Assembly: GCA_963839535.1 (NCBI GenBank)
Contig: CAWIVF010000009.1
Location: 1-64,000 of the forward strand
DNA: 64,000 nt
Origin: RHKX01 sp963839535
Lineage (GTDB): Bacteria > Actinomycetota > Thermoleophilia > Solirubrobacterales > 70-9
Direction of reading: 5' to 3'
A model generated the notes under the pieces. That model worked only from the letters and a program-made list of their open reading frames with translations, was not told the DNA's origin and did not search any database. The position numbers and the translations under genes are program-made. Of this stretch, positions 18,369 to 27,468 are shown one piece after another (the first letter of the stretch is position 1; the number at the start of each line of letters is the position of its first letter).

Positions 18369-19837
18369 GCCGCCAGCTTGCCCGCGAACACGGGCGCGAC
18401 GCGGTCGGCCCACGGGTGAGCCCGCTCGATCTGAGCGGCGACCCGGATCAGCAGATCCTCGCGCCCGAACGGCGCCACGAGCTGGGCGCCGACCGGGACG
18501 CCGTCGTCGGTCCAGTGCAGCGGCAGCGAGATCGCCGGCTGCCCGGTGACGTTGAACAGCGCGGTGAATGCGCCCGACGGGAAGGCCCGGTGGAACGCCT
18601 CCATCGGATCCGGGCCGGAGTCGTCGAAGCTTCCGAGCTTCGGGGCGATCTCGGCCATCGTCGGAGTCAGGAGCAGGTCGTGGCCGCCCTCGTACCAGCC
18701 CGCGATCATGCGGCTGATCGCGTGGTGGACCGAGACGTCGCGCAGGTACCTGCCCGCGTCGCGGCTGCGACCGACCTCGGCCAGCGCCCAGGTCAGGGGC
18801 TCGACGTCGTCGGCGGTGATCTCGCGACCGGCGAGCATCCCGAGCTGGCCGAGCACCGCGGCCTGGCCCGCCGCCCAGCGGGTGAGGAACGAATCCTGGA
18901 TGTCGATGCCCGCCTCGCTGGGGTCGCCCATCCCGGCGAACGGCGATGAATCGACGATCTCGTGACCGAGGCCCTCGAGCTGCGAGACCGCGACCTCGAC
19001 CGCACGCTTGCAGGCGGGATCGACGTCGGCCTCGATCGCCGGCTCGGTCATCACGCCGATCCGCAGGCCGGTGCTCTCGTCCTCGAGCTCCTCCACGTAG
19101 GGGCGCAGCGGGGCCGGGGCGACGTAGGGGTCGCCGGGCGCCGCGCCGTGGACGGCGTCGAGGATCCGCGCCGTGTCGCGCACCGAGCGCGAGACGACCA
19201 GCTCGGCGGTCAGCCCGGAGAGGTTGTCGCCGACCAGCGGCCCCTCGCTGATCCGCTGGCGCGTCGGCTTGAGCCCGACCAGGCCGCAGTTGGAGGCGGG
19301 AATCCGGATCGACCCGCCGCCGTCGTTGGCATGCGCCATCGGCACCATCCCCGCGGCCACGGCCGCGCCGGAGCCACCCGAGGAGCCGCCCGGCGAGCGG
19401 GAGGTGTCCCAGGGGTTCTTCGTCGCCCCGTGGGCGTCCGGCTCCGTGGTCGGCAGGATCCCCAGCTCCGGGGTGTTCGTCTTGCCGATCGTGATCAGCC
19501 CCGCCTCGCGGAAGCGCAGCGCCAGGGTCGAGTCGACGGGCGCCATGAAGTTCAGGTCCTTGAGCAGGCGCATGCCCATGTGGAGCGGCTGGCCGGCATA
19601 GGCGGCGCCGAGGTCCTTGAGCACGAACGGGACGCCGCGGAACGGGCCGTCGGGGACGTCGCCGCGTGCCGCCTCGCGCGCCTCCTCGTAGAGCGGGTGG
19701 ATGACGGCGTTGATCTCGTCGTTTACCGCCTCGACGCGCTCGATCGCGGCGTCGACGAGCTCGAGCGGGCTCGCCTCTCCCGAGCTGACCAGCTCGGCCA
19801 TCGCGGTCGCGTCCATTCTCGCCAGATCGTCGCTCAA
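18365..19837 (-). CDS. Amidase-signature family amidase
   Basis: A 490-aa amidase-signature hydrolase. The Ser-Ser-Lys triad is visible: Lys in PFVLKDLGA, the glycine/serine loop SPGGSSGGSGAAVAAG, and the nucleophile in DGGGSIRIPASNCGLVGLKP. The start is TTG 19837, with GAGGAGG just upstream. It resembles amidases of the 6-aminohexanoate-cyclic-dimer hydrolase group more than GatA, since there is no gatC or gatB nearby. It sits between dapB and dapA with an ATGA overlap to dapA, so it is co-translated with lysine-pathway genes. A role in that pathway is not shown. Confidence 0.88.
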   Translation of the reverse strand: MSDDLARMDATAMAELVSSGEASPLELVDAAIERVEAVNDEINAVIHPLYEEAREAARGDVPDGPFRGVPFVLKDLGAAYAGQPLHMGMRLLKDLNFMAPVDSTLALRFREAGLITIGKTNTPELGILPTTEPDAHGATKNPWDTSRSPGGSSGGSGAAVAAGMVPMAHANDGGGSIRIPASNCGLVGLKPTRQRISEGPLVGDNLSGLTAELVVSRSVRDTARILDAVHGAAPGDPYVAPAPLRPYVEELEDESTGLRIGVMTEPAIEADVDPACKRAVEVAVSQLEGLGHEIVDSSPFAGMGDPSEAGIDIQDSFLTRWAAGQAAVLGQLGMLAGREITADDVEPLTWALAEVGRSRDAGRYLRDVSVHHAISRMIAGWYEGGHDLLLTPTMAEIAPKLGSFDDSGPDPMEAFHRAFPSGAFTALFNVTGQPAISLPLHWTDDGVPVGAQLVAPFGREDLLIRVAAQIERAHPWADRVAPVFAGKLAA

Positions 19838-19878
19838 CTCATCCTCCTCGTCGTGGGGCCCAAGCAGCCTACTCGGGG

Positions 19879-20568
19879 CTAGAGCAGGGCTTCGAGGCCC
19901 ACCGTAAGCGGCTCGGCGAGGGAGCCGACGCGGCGGCAGGCGAGGACGACGCCCGGCATGAAGGAGCTGCGGTCGATCGAGTCGTGACGGATGGTCAGCG
20001 TCTGTCCCTCGCCGCCGAAGACGAGCTCCTGGTGGGCGACGAGTCCCGGCAGCCGGATCGAGTGGATCGGCTCGTGGACGTTGGCGCCGGCATCCCTGAG
20101 GAGGTCGGCCGTGCGGTCGGCGGTGCCCGAGGGCTTGTCGAGCTTGCGGTCGTGGTGCAGCTCGACGATCTCGACCTCGGGCATGTGCTCGGCGACACGC
20201 TGGCCGAGCTCCATCATCAGCACGGCGCCGATCGCGAAGTTGGGGGCGACGAACGCGCGCGGGCCCTCTCCCCCGCTCCAGTTGCGCTCCGCGGCCTCGC
20301 GCAGCGCCTCGAGGTCGAAGCCGGTGGTGCCCACGACGACGTGCACGCCCGCGTCGAGGCAGGCGACCGCGTTGGCGAGCGCCGTGTCCGGGATCGTGAA
20401 GTCGACGAGCACGTCGGCGTCGCCGAGCACGTCCTCGATCGTCGTGTCCAGGGCTGGATCCGCGCGGCCGGCGAGCTCGAGGCCATCCGCCTCCTCGACG
20501 GCCCCGCAGACGGTCGCGCCCATGCGGCCGGCGGCCCCGGCGACTGCAACTCGGATCGGCTCGCTCAT
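19879..20568 (-). CDS. dapB: 4-Hydroxy-tetrahydrodipicolinate reductase
   Basis: Second step of the diaminopimelate branch: NAD(P)H-dependent reduction to tetrahydrodipicolinate. The Rossmann motif is VAVAGAAGRMG, with VLVDFTIPDTA and VVVGTTGFD in the nucleotide domain. The catalytic/substrate motif is ELHHDRKLDKPSGTA. A 229-aa product is slightly short but complete, ending GLEALL. ATG 20568 overlaps the stop of the DUF559 gene upstream as ATGA. The frame is open for 58 more codons upstream, but these mirror the DUF559 gene. Confidence 0.95.
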   Translation of the reverse strand: MSEPIRVAVAGAAGRMGATVCGAVEEADGLELAGRADPALDTTIEDVLGDADVLVDFTIPDTALANAVACLDAGVHVVVGTTGFDLEALREAAERNWSGGEGPRAFVAPNFAIGAVLMMELGQRVAEHMPEVEIVELHHDRKLDKPSGTADRTADLLRDAGANVHEPIHSIRLPGLVAHQELVFGGEGQTLTIRHDSIDRSSFMPGVVLACRRVGSLAEPLTVGLEALL

Positions 20569-21514
20569 CGCCGGGAGGTTATGGCCCCGATCGTCAGCGC
20601 GGCGAGCCGCTCCCCGGTCATGGCGGGCTGATGCCGGATCTGATTGCGCGTGAAGTGGATCACCCGCCAGCCGGCCACCGCGAGGATCTGATCTCGATCG
20701 GCGTCCTTCTCCGAGGCGAGGCGTCCGCCGTGCCAGCGCCACGAGTCGGCCTCGACGATCAGGTGGACGTCGGGCCAGCAGAAGTCGGCGAAGAAGGTAC
20801 GGCCGGCGATATGGATCCGGTGATTGCAGAGCGGGAGCCGAATTCCGTGAGCTCTACAGATCGCGAACATCCGCGCTTCGTTGCGGCTTCGCAACTCGAC
20901 CGGATCATCGGTGATCAGGTCGAGGACGTGCGCCATGCCGGGACGACCACGGCCCTCCACGGCGAGCTGCTCGAGGCGGGAGCGATCGAGCAATCGAGCG
21001 GCGTCGGCGGCCATGATCAGATCCTCGGTGCCCTCGGCGCCGGCGCGGAAGGCGCAGTCGATGATCGTGCGGGGGACCGCGGTGCACGGAATCCCATGGC
21101 GGCGAGTGGTGTCGCGAGGATCCACCAGCGAACGGCGGACATGGATGCCGGGTCGCGAGCGGCCGTTTCCGGATGAATTCGTCACTTCCGGGACCTCAGG
21201 ATGACCTTCGAGGAGCGAGAAGATCGCCGCCGAGCAGAACCCACTCAGGAGCGTCCCCGCGCCGCACGCGTAAACGGCCGCGAGATACCGCTGATGGATG
21301 CTGAAGGGCGGCCCATGGGATACGTAGATGCCCGCGTGCAGTCGATGGAGTTGGCCTGATACGACTCGGGCCTGCGCACCGCGTGGGCCCAGGCCGATTG
21401 CAGCAAGCTGGTCGGCCCGGAGCACCTGCTTCTGCCGCCCGGCGAGATCGGCGACCCCCTGTCGATGGCAGATTTACGAGCAAGTTGCTCGCTTTTCTGC
21501 CATCCACGCGCCAT
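20565..21514 (-). CDS. AbiEi-like N-terminal plus DUF559 endonuclease-like protein (frameshifted)
   Basis: The N-terminus reads MARGWQKSEQLARKSAIDRG, then after a shift in the G run near 21463 continues VADLAGRQKQVLRADQLAAI, GQLHRLHAGIYVS. This is the winged-helix region shared with AbiEi-type antitoxins. The C-terminal part is a Vsr-like DUF559 fold: FFADFCWPDVHLIVEADSWR, HGGRLASEKDADRDQILAVA, WRVIHFTRNQI. About 315 aa. It is embedded in the pnp-dap operon, and its stop overlaps dapB as ATGA. The family is widespread in actinobacteria and its function is not established; there is no partner toxin gene here. Confidence 0.8.
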
Positions 21515-21601
21515 CGGACGAGGCTGGCACCCGAAGCGTCACGAATGGCCAACGGCGTGGGTCGAACCCGGCCCCGTTCCGTGCCCGAAGTCGGGACTTA
21601 G

Positions 21602-22882
21602 CTAGGCGACGAGGGCGTCGCTGACCGGGGCGACGGCGTCGCGGAAGCGCGACTCCTCCGCTCCGATGCAGGCGGCCGAGATCCGCTCGGGCGCGTAGAG
21701 CTCGTTGGCGAGCGCCGAGACGTCGTCGAGGGTGACCGCGTCGGTGCGGGCGATCAGCTCGTCGATGCTGAGCAGCGGGATGCCGAAGAGCGCGGCGCGC
21801 GCGTTGCGCGACATCCGCGCCGAGGTCGATTCGAGGCTGAGCACCATCCGGCCCTTGACGTGCTCCTTGGCGCGGGTCAGCTCCTCCTGCGAGACGCCCT
21901 CGCTGCGCAGCGACTCGAGCTCGCGGCCGATGATGTCGCAGGCCTCGGCGACGTTGTCCTCGCGGGTGCCGACGTACATGGCGACGGTCCCGCGGTCGAC
22001 GTACTGCTCCGAGTAGGAGCCGACCGCGTAGGCCAGGCCGCGCTTCTCGCGGACCTCGCGGAAGAGGCGCGAGGAGCTCGAGCCGCCGAAGATCGTGTCC
22101 ATCACGCTGAGCGCGAAGCGCCGGTCGTCGTTGCGGGCGATTCCCGGAGCGCCGAAGCAGATGTGGTACTGCTCGGTCTCCTTCGGATAGAAGCAGAGCC
22201 GCGACTCCGTGCTCGGCTCGCCGCCGTTGACGGGGGCGACCTCGCCGACGCCCGGCTGCAGGTGCTTGCGGGCGAGCTCCACGATCCGCTCGTGCTCGAG
22301 GCTGCCCGAGGCGGAGACGACGAGGTTCGAGCCCCGGTAGCGCGCCTGGTGGTAGGCCGAGATGTCGGGGATCGGGATCGAGCCGATCACCTCGGCGGTG
22401 CCGAGGATGCGCCGGCCGAGCGGGTGGTCGCCGAAGATCGCGCTGGCCATCACGTCGTGGACCCGGTCGGAGGGCTCGTCCTCGTACATCGCGATCTCCT
22501 CGATCACGACCTGGCGCTCGGAGTCGATGTCCGGGAACGTCGGCTTGAGGAACATCTCGGCGAGCAGGCCGAGGGCCGCCTCGGTGTGCTCGTCGAGGAA
22601 CCGGGAGTAGAGGTGCGTCGTCTCCTTGCTGGTCGCCGCGTTCGTGGCGGCGCCCAGGCCGTCGAAGTACTCCGAGATCTCGATCGCCGAGAACCGCTCC
22701 GTGCCCTTGAAGAGCAGGTGCTCGAGGAAATGCGAGACGCCGGCCTGAGCCGGCGTCTCGTCACGGGATCCCGTCCTGACCCAGAGCCCGAGGGCGACGG
22801 AGCGGACCGCGGGCACGCTCTCGGTGACGACCTTGAGGCCGCCATCGAGCTCGGTCAGCTCGACGCCTTCGGGTAGGTCCAT
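21602..22882 (-). CDS. M16 family zinc metallopeptidase
   Basis: A 426-aa pitrilysin/insulinase-type peptidase of the kind found after pnp in Gram-positives (B. subtilis MlpA / YmxG). The inverted zinc motif is HFLEHLLFKG with the distal Glu in RQVVIEEIAMYED. The second, inactive half carries FGGSSSSRLFREVREKRGLA, the substrate-binding R/Y signature. No signal peptide. It starts 11 bases after the pnp stop. The role is probably turnover of peptides or processing of a partner protein; the substrate is unknown. Confidence 0.92.
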   Translation of the reverse strand: MDLPEGVELTELDGGLKVVTESVPAVRSVALGLWVRTGSRDETPAQAGVSHFLEHLLFKGTERFSAIEISEYFDGLGAATNAATSKETTHLYSRFLDEHTEAALGLLAEMFLKPTFPDIDSERQVVIEEIAMYEDEPSDRVHDVMASAIFGDHPLGRRILGTAEVIGSIPIPDISAYHQARYRGSNLVVSASGSLEHERIVELARKHLQPGVGEVAPVNGGEPSTESRLCFYPKETEQYHICFGAPGIARNDDRRFALSVMDTIFGGSSSSRLFREVREKRGLAYAVGSYSEQYVDRGTVAMYVGTREDNVAEACDIIGRELESLRSEGVSQEELTRAKEHVKGRMVLSLESTSARMSRNARAALFGIPLLSIDELIARTDAVTLDDVSALANELYAPERISAACIGAEESRFRDAVAPVSDALVA

Positions 22883-22893
22883 AGGTCTCTGTC

Positions 22894-25158
22894 CTAGCTG
22901 CGGGGACGACGCTCGCGGTCGCCGCCGCGGCCACGGTCGCGTCCGCCTCGGCCGCCACGGTCGCCGCCGCCACGGGGACGGTCGCCGCCGCCGCTGCGCG
23001 GGCCACGGTCGCCGCTGCCGACTGCGGCCAGCTCTTCCTTGGTCTTGCCGGCGACCTGGGGGTCGTCGGAGAGACGCAGGCCGATCCGGCCGCGCTCGCG
23101 GTCGACCTCGACCACGGTCACGTCGATCTCGTCGCCCTGGCTGAGCACGTCCTCGACGGTGTCGACCCGCTCACCCGGCTTGACCGCCGAGATGTGCAGG
23201 AGGCCGTCGGTGCCCTTGACCAGCTCGACGAACGCGCCGAAGGTCGTGGTCTTGACGACCTTGCCCTTGAACGTGTCGCCGACCTCGGCCTCGCGGGTCA
23301 TCGCGCTGATCTGCGCGATGCACTTCTTGACCAGCTCGCCGTTGGCGGCGTAGACGCGGATCGTGCCGTCGTCGTTGACGTCGATCTGAGCCTCGAACTC
23401 CTCGGAGAGGCCGCGGATCGTCTCGCCGCCCTTGCCGATGACCGCGCCGATCTTCTCCGGGTCGATCTTGATCGACTCGATGCGCGGTGCGGTCGGGCTG
23501 AGCTCCTCACGCGGGGCGCTGATCGCCTCGGCCATCTTGCCGAGGATGAAGAGACGACCCTGACGGGCCTGCTCCAGCGCCTCACGCAGGATGTCGAACG
23601 TGACGCCCGTGATCTTGATGTCCATCTGGAGGGCGTTGATGCCCTCCTCGGTGCCGGCGACCTTGAAGTCCATGTCGCCGAGGTGATCCTCGACGCCGGC
23701 GATGTCGGTCAGGACGATCACGTGCTCGTCCTCCTTGATCAGGCCCATGGCGACGCCGGCGACCGGTGCGGTGACCGGAACGCCCGCTGCCTGCAGTGCC
23801 ATCGAGGAGGCGCAGACGGAGCCCATCGACGAGGAGCCGTTGGACTCCAGCGTCTCGGAGACCACACGGGTCACGTACGGGAAGTCCTCCACGCTCGGGA
23901 TCGTCGGCAGCAGCGCCCGCTCGGCGAGCGCTCCGTGACCGATGTCGCGACGCTTCGGACCACGCATGAACCCAGCCTCACCGACCGAGTAGGGCGGGAA
24001 GTTGTAGTGGTGGAAGAACGTCTTGGTCTCCTGCAGGCCCATGTTGTCGAGCCGCATGTCCATCCGGGTGGTGCCCAGAGCGACGTTCGACAGGATCTGC
24101 GTCTCGCCGCGGGTGAACAGCGCTGAGCCGTGCACGCGCGGGGAGATGTCGACCTCGGTCTCGATCGGCCGGATCTCGTCCTGGGCGCGACCGTCGGGAC
24201 GCTTCTTGTCCACGGCGATGCGCTTGCGGATCGTGGCCTTCTCGATCGCGTTGAACGCGGTCGAGACCTCGTTGCGGCGAGCGACGTCGGCCTCGGTGTC
24301 CTCGGTCTCCGGCGCGTACTGCGCGAGGACCGCGTCCTTGATCGCCTCGATCGCCTCCTGGCGAGCGAGCTTCTCGGGGACGCTGGTCGCCTCGTCGATC
24401 GCGGTCTGGTGCGAGTCGCGGATCTGGGCGAGCAGGCTCTCGTCGATGCTCGGGGCCTCGACGACGACCTTCTCCTTGCCGGCGATCTGCGCCAGCTCCT
24501 CCATCGCGCCGACGAGCTTCTTGATCTCGGCATGAGCGATGTCGAGCGCGTCGAGCACCTCGGCCTCGGTGACGCCGTTGGCGCCGCACTCGACCATCAG
24601 GATCGCTTCCTTGGAGCCGGAGACGATCAGGTCCATCTCGAGGTTCTCGTGCTGATCCTCGGGCGGGTTGACGACGAAGTCACCGTCGAGCTTGCCGACG
24701 CGGACCGCGCCGACGTACTCGGCGACCGGGACCGGCGAGATCGCCAGGGCCGCGGAGGCGCCGTTCATCGCGAGGATGTCGTAGGGGTGCACGTGGTCGA
24801 CCGAGAGCGGCGTCGAGACGAGCTGCGTCTCGTGATGCCAGCCCTTGGGGAACAGCGGGCGGATCGGGCGGTCGATCATGCGGGCCGTCAGCGTGGCCTT
24901 CTCCCCGGCACGCGCCTCGCGGCGGAAGTAGGAGCCCGGGATCTTGCCGACGGCGTAGTGGCGCTCCTCGACGTCGACCGTCAGCGGGAGGAAGTCGACA
25001 TCGCGGAGGTTGCCCATCGTCGCGGTGCAGAGGACCATCGTCTCCCCGCTGCGCACGACGACGGCGCCGCTGGCCTGGCGGGCCATCTTGCCCGTCTCAA
25101 AGGAAATCTCTTCCCCGCCGACCTCGACGGAGACGTTCTTCACGTCAAACATAGTCAT
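22894..25158 (-). CDS. pnp: Polyribonucleotide nucleotidyltransferase (PNPase)
   Basis: 3'-to-5' phosphorolytic RNA decay and tailing; trimeric ring. Two RNase PH domains (first with FRREARAGEKATLTARMID, second with GSALFTRGETQILSNVALGT and SSMGSVCASSMALQAAGVPV), a KH domain (IGAVIGKGGETIRGL) and an S1 domain (FKGKVVKTTTFGAFVELVKG). A Gly/Arg/Asp-rich tail (about 45 residues, RGGGDRGG-type repeats) extends beyond the S1 domain and may add RNA contacts. I start it at ATG 25158; ATG 25152 is the alternative. About 754 aa, no frame problems. rpsO lies upstream, as usual, but two redox genes stand between. Confidence 0.97.
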   Translation of the reverse strand: MTMFDVKNVSVEVGGEEISFETGKMARQASGAVVVRSGETMVLCTATMGNLRDVDFLPLTVDVEERHYAVGKIPGSYFRREARAGEKATLTARMIDRPIRPLFPKGWHHETQLVSTPLSVDHVHPYDILAMNGASAALAISPVPVAEYVGAVRVGKLDGDFVVNPPEDQHENLEMDLIVSGSKEAILMVECGANGVTEAEVLDALDIAHAEIKKLVGAMEELAQIAGKEKVVVEAPSIDESLLAQIRDSHQTAIDEATSVPEKLARQEAIEAIKDAVLAQYAPETEDTEADVARRNEVSTAFNAIEKATIRKRIAVDKKRPDGRAQDEIRPIETEVDISPRVHGSALFTRGETQILSNVALGTTRMDMRLDNMGLQETKTFFHHYNFPPYSVGEAGFMRGPKRRDIGHGALAERALLPTIPSVEDFPYVTRVVSETLESNGSSSMGSVCASSMALQAAGVPVTAPVAGVAMGLIKEDEHVIVLTDIAGVEDHLGDMDFKVAGTEEGINALQMDIKITGVTFDILREALEQARQGRLFILGKMAEAISAPREELSPTAPRIESIKIDPEKIGAVIGKGGETIRGLSEEFEAQIDVNDDGTIRVYAANGELVKKCIAQISAMTREAEVGDTFKGKVVKTTTFGAFVELVKGTDGLLHISAVKPGERVDTVEDVLSQGDEIDVTVVEVDRERGRIGLRLSDDPQVAGKTKEELAAVGSGDRGPRSGGGDRPRGGGDRGGRGGRDRGRGGDRERRPRS

Positions 25159-25273
25159 GTATTCGTTTTTCCTTCCGGGGCCGTCTCGTCTTTGAGTGGC
25201 GCGGGTGAGCTGAAGTTCAGGACCCGCGAGGTGACGACCCATTGGTTCTAGGTTGATTGATTCGCCCGGGAGG

Positions 25274-25789
25274 TTACAGATGCGGGTGGCGACTCAGTGC
25301 GGCGAGCTCCGCCGCGAGGTCGTGCCCGAGCGCCCTGCCGCCCGCGAAGCCCGCCGGGGTGCCGACCACGCCGGCGCGGATTCCGCTCTTGAAGTCGCGC
25401 TGGACCCGCTCGCGCACCGCCTCCGAACGGCGATCTCGATCGAAGCGGGCGATGTCGAGGCCGAGGGCCTCCGCCCGCTCCCAGAGGTGCGGATCGTCCG
25501 CGTGCGCCCGGTCGGCGAGCAGCGAGTCCCAGAAGGACCAGAAGGCCTCCTCGTCCTGCAGGCCGGCGGCCTCGGCGGCGGCATGCAGGGCCGGCGAGCG
25601 CGGGCGCTTGCCGGCGATCGGGAAGTGGCGGGCGCAGATCGTCAGCGGCAGAGCGGCGATCCGCTCCCAGGCCGCCGCGCAGCGCGGGCAGGCGAGGTCG
25701 AGGTAGACGATCGCCTCGGGGCCCGAGCCGCGGACGTGATCGCCGGCGGCCACCGGCGGCGGCGGGGCGCTGCCCAGCGACGCCCCCAT
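25274..25789 (-). CDS. DsbA/FrnE-like thioredoxin-fold protein
   Basis: A 171-aa thioredoxin-fold protein of the DsbA family. The active site is CPRC in VYLDLACPRCAAAWERI, a helical insertion follows, and the cis-proline loop is GVVGTPAGF. There is no signal peptide or lipobox, so it is probably cytosolic, like FrnE-type oxidoreductases. It starts eight bases after the peroxiredoxin stop and is likely co-transcribed with it, making a thiol-redox pair inside the rpsO-pnp interval. Confidence 0.83.
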   Translation of the reverse strand: MGASLGSAPPPPVAAGDHVRGSGPEAIVYLDLACPRCAAAWERIAALPLTICARHFPIAGKRPRSPALHAAAEAAGLQDEEAFWSFWDSLLADRAHADDPHLWERAEALGLDIARFDRDRRSEAVRERVQRDFKSGIRAGVVGTPAGFAGGRALGHDLAAELAALSRHPHL

Positions 25790-25797
25790 CGCCGTCC

Positions 25798-26256
25798 TCA
25801 GGCCGTGGCTTCCAGGGCGTCGAAGATCAGGTTGGCGCCGGGGATCTCCAGCGGGGTCGGGGCCGCGTAGGACCAGGCGACCTGTCCCTCCCCGTCGACG
25901 AGCACCAGGGAGCGATTGGCGTGGCCGCGCTCCGCGATCAGCGCCCCGTAGGCCTCGCAGACCGCGCCCTTGGGGTGGAAGTCGGCCAGCAGCGGGAACC
26001 CGAGTCCCAGCTTCTCCCGGAACGCCGCATGGCAGGGGGACGAATCGACGCTGACGCCGGCGAGCGCCGCGCCCTCCGCCTCGATCTCGCCGACGACCTC
26101 CTGGTAGATCGAGAGCTGGTCGGTGCAGACCGCGCTGAAGTCGAGCGGGTAGAACGCCAGCACGAGGCGCCTGCCGGCGAAGTCCGACAGCGAGACGTCG
26201 TTGCCGTCGTGGTCGGGGAGCGTGAAGTCGGGGGCCGGCGAGCCGGGCGCGATCAT
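25798..26256 (-). CDS. Peroxiredoxin (AhpE/BCP-like)
   Basis: A 152-aa AhpC/TSA-family peroxidase that reduces H2O2 and organic peroxides. The N-terminus is APDFTLPDHDGNDVSLSDF, and the peroxidatic Cys44 is in YPLDFSAVCTDQL. Further cysteines at 75 (DSSPCHAAF) and near 97 could resolve the sulfenic acid, so 1-Cys or atypical 2-Cys cannot be decided. It starts 22 bases after rpsO and is followed closely by the DsbA-like gene, which could be its reductant. Confidence 0.9.
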   Translation of the reverse strand: MIAPGSPAPDFTLPDHDGNDVSLSDFAGRRLVLAFYPLDFSAVCTDQLSIYQEVVGEIEAEGAALAGVSVDSSPCHAAFREKLGLGFPLLADFHPKGAVCEAYGALIAERGHANRSLVLVDGEGQVAWSYAAPTPLEIPGANLIFDALEATA

Positions 26257-26278
26257 CGGGCGATCGCGGCGGCGACCG

Positions 26279-26548
26279 TCAGCGACGGAGGCCGAGGTCG
26301 GCGACGAGCGCGCGGTAGCGCTCCAGGCTCGTGCGCTCGAGGTAGCGCAGCAGGCGGCGACGCTGGCCGACCAGCATCAGCAGGCCGCGGCGCGAGTGGT
26401 GATCCTTGCCGTGGGTGCGGAGATGCTCGGTGAGCTCGTTGATGCGCTCCGTGAGCAGCGCGACCTGGACCTCGGTGGATCCGGTGTCCGCTTCGTCACG
26501 GCCGTACTTCTGGACGAGCTCGGCCTTCTTGTCTTTAGTCAGCGACAT
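26279..26548 (-). CDS. rpsO: 30S ribosomal protein S15
   Basis: S15 (89 aa) binds 16S rRNA early in 30S assembly. SLTKDKKAELVQKYGRDEAD, GSTEVQVALLTERINELTEH, HHSRRGLLMLVGQRRRLLRY and the C-terminal LERYRALVADLGLRR are canonical. ATG 26548 lies within the last codons of ribF (stop 26535-26537), a 14-base overlap in a different frame. This is the usual ribF-rpsO-pnp order. Confidence 0.98.
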   Translation of the reverse strand: MSLTKDKKAELVQKYGRDEADTGSTEVQVALLTERINELTEHLRTHGKDHHSRRGLLMLVGQRRRLLRYLERTSLERYRALVADLGLRR

Positions 26549-27435
26549 CTGGACGCGAGAAGCTAGCACAGAGCTCGCGCGCTTCCTCGACGTCCCGGCC
26601 CATCTGCTCGACCAGCTCATCGGCGTCGTTGAACCGCTTCTCACCGCGCAGTCGCTGCAGGAAGGCGATCCTCATCGTGGTCCCGTAGAGGTCCTCGTCG
26701 TGGTCGATGATGTAGGTCTCGATCAGCACGCCGCGGCCCGTCTCGAAGGTCGGCCGGACCCCGACGTTGACGGCGGCCGGACGCCCGTTGGCGAAGGCGG
26801 CGTAGACGCCGTGCCCCGGGTACACGAGGTGGCCGTCGGGGACGACGTTGGCGGTCGGGTAGCCGAGCGTGCGGCCCCGCTTGTCGCCGGAGACGACCTC
26901 CCCCTCGAAGATGAACGGGCCGCCGAGGCACCGGGTGGCGGTCGGCATGTCGCCGGCCGCGATCGGCGGCGCGGATCCGGGTCGAGGAGACGGCCTCGGC
27001 GCCGACCTCGATCAGGGGCACGACGCGCGTCTCGAACTCGTCCCGCGCGGCGAGGACCTCGGGCGTGCCCTTCGCCTTCGCGCCGAAGCGGAAGTTCTCC
27101 CCGACCGACACGCGCTCGGCGCCGAGCCGGTCGACCAGGATGTCCTGGCAGAAGTCCTCCGCCGTGACCGCGGCGAACTCGCGGTCGAACGGGATCACGA
27201 CGAGCTCCCTGACGCCGAGCCCGTCGATCACGTCGCGCTTCACGTCGAAGGGCATGATCAGCTTCGGCGCCGCCTCCGGGTGGATGACCGAGAGCGGATG
27301 GGGCTCGAAGGTGAGCACGGTGTCGGCATCGCCGATCACCTCGCGGTGGCCGACGTGGACCCCGTCGAAGGAACCGATCGCGATGTCGCGCGGCCGCCGC
27401 TCGGCGTCTCCCAGGCTTGTGACTTCGATGCTCAT
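26535..27435 (-). CDS. ribF: Bifunctional riboflavin kinase/FAD synthetase (frameshifted)
   Basis: Converts riboflavin to FMN and FAD. The N-terminal FAD-synthetase half starts RPRDIAIGSFDGVHVGHREV and contains FEPHPLSVIHP and SVGENFRFGAKAKG. A frame change occurs near 26960 (VSSTRIRAA/IAAGDMPTATR). The C-terminal riboflavin-kinase half is GEVVSGDKRGRTLGYPTANV, AAVNVGVRPTFETG and VLIETYIIDHDEDLYG. Both halves are complete, so the break is probably a sequence error. The FMN made here also serves the flavin enzyme PyrD. Confidence 0.92.
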
Positions 27436-27468
27436 GCGGATTGCTCCCTACCCCGGCGGGAGGGGGCC

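Noticed and set aside
21478..21496. GAGCAA/TTGCTC palindrome followed by TTTT
   Set aside because: It lies inside the coding start of the DUF559 gene, and the T tract is on the strand opposite the transcript, so a terminator role is unlikely.
21515..21601. GGGTTCGACCC-like sequence on the minus strand resembling a tRNA T arm
   Set aside because: The T-stem does not pair properly, and no acceptor, D or anticodon arm fits around it. The gap otherwise shows nothing I can name.
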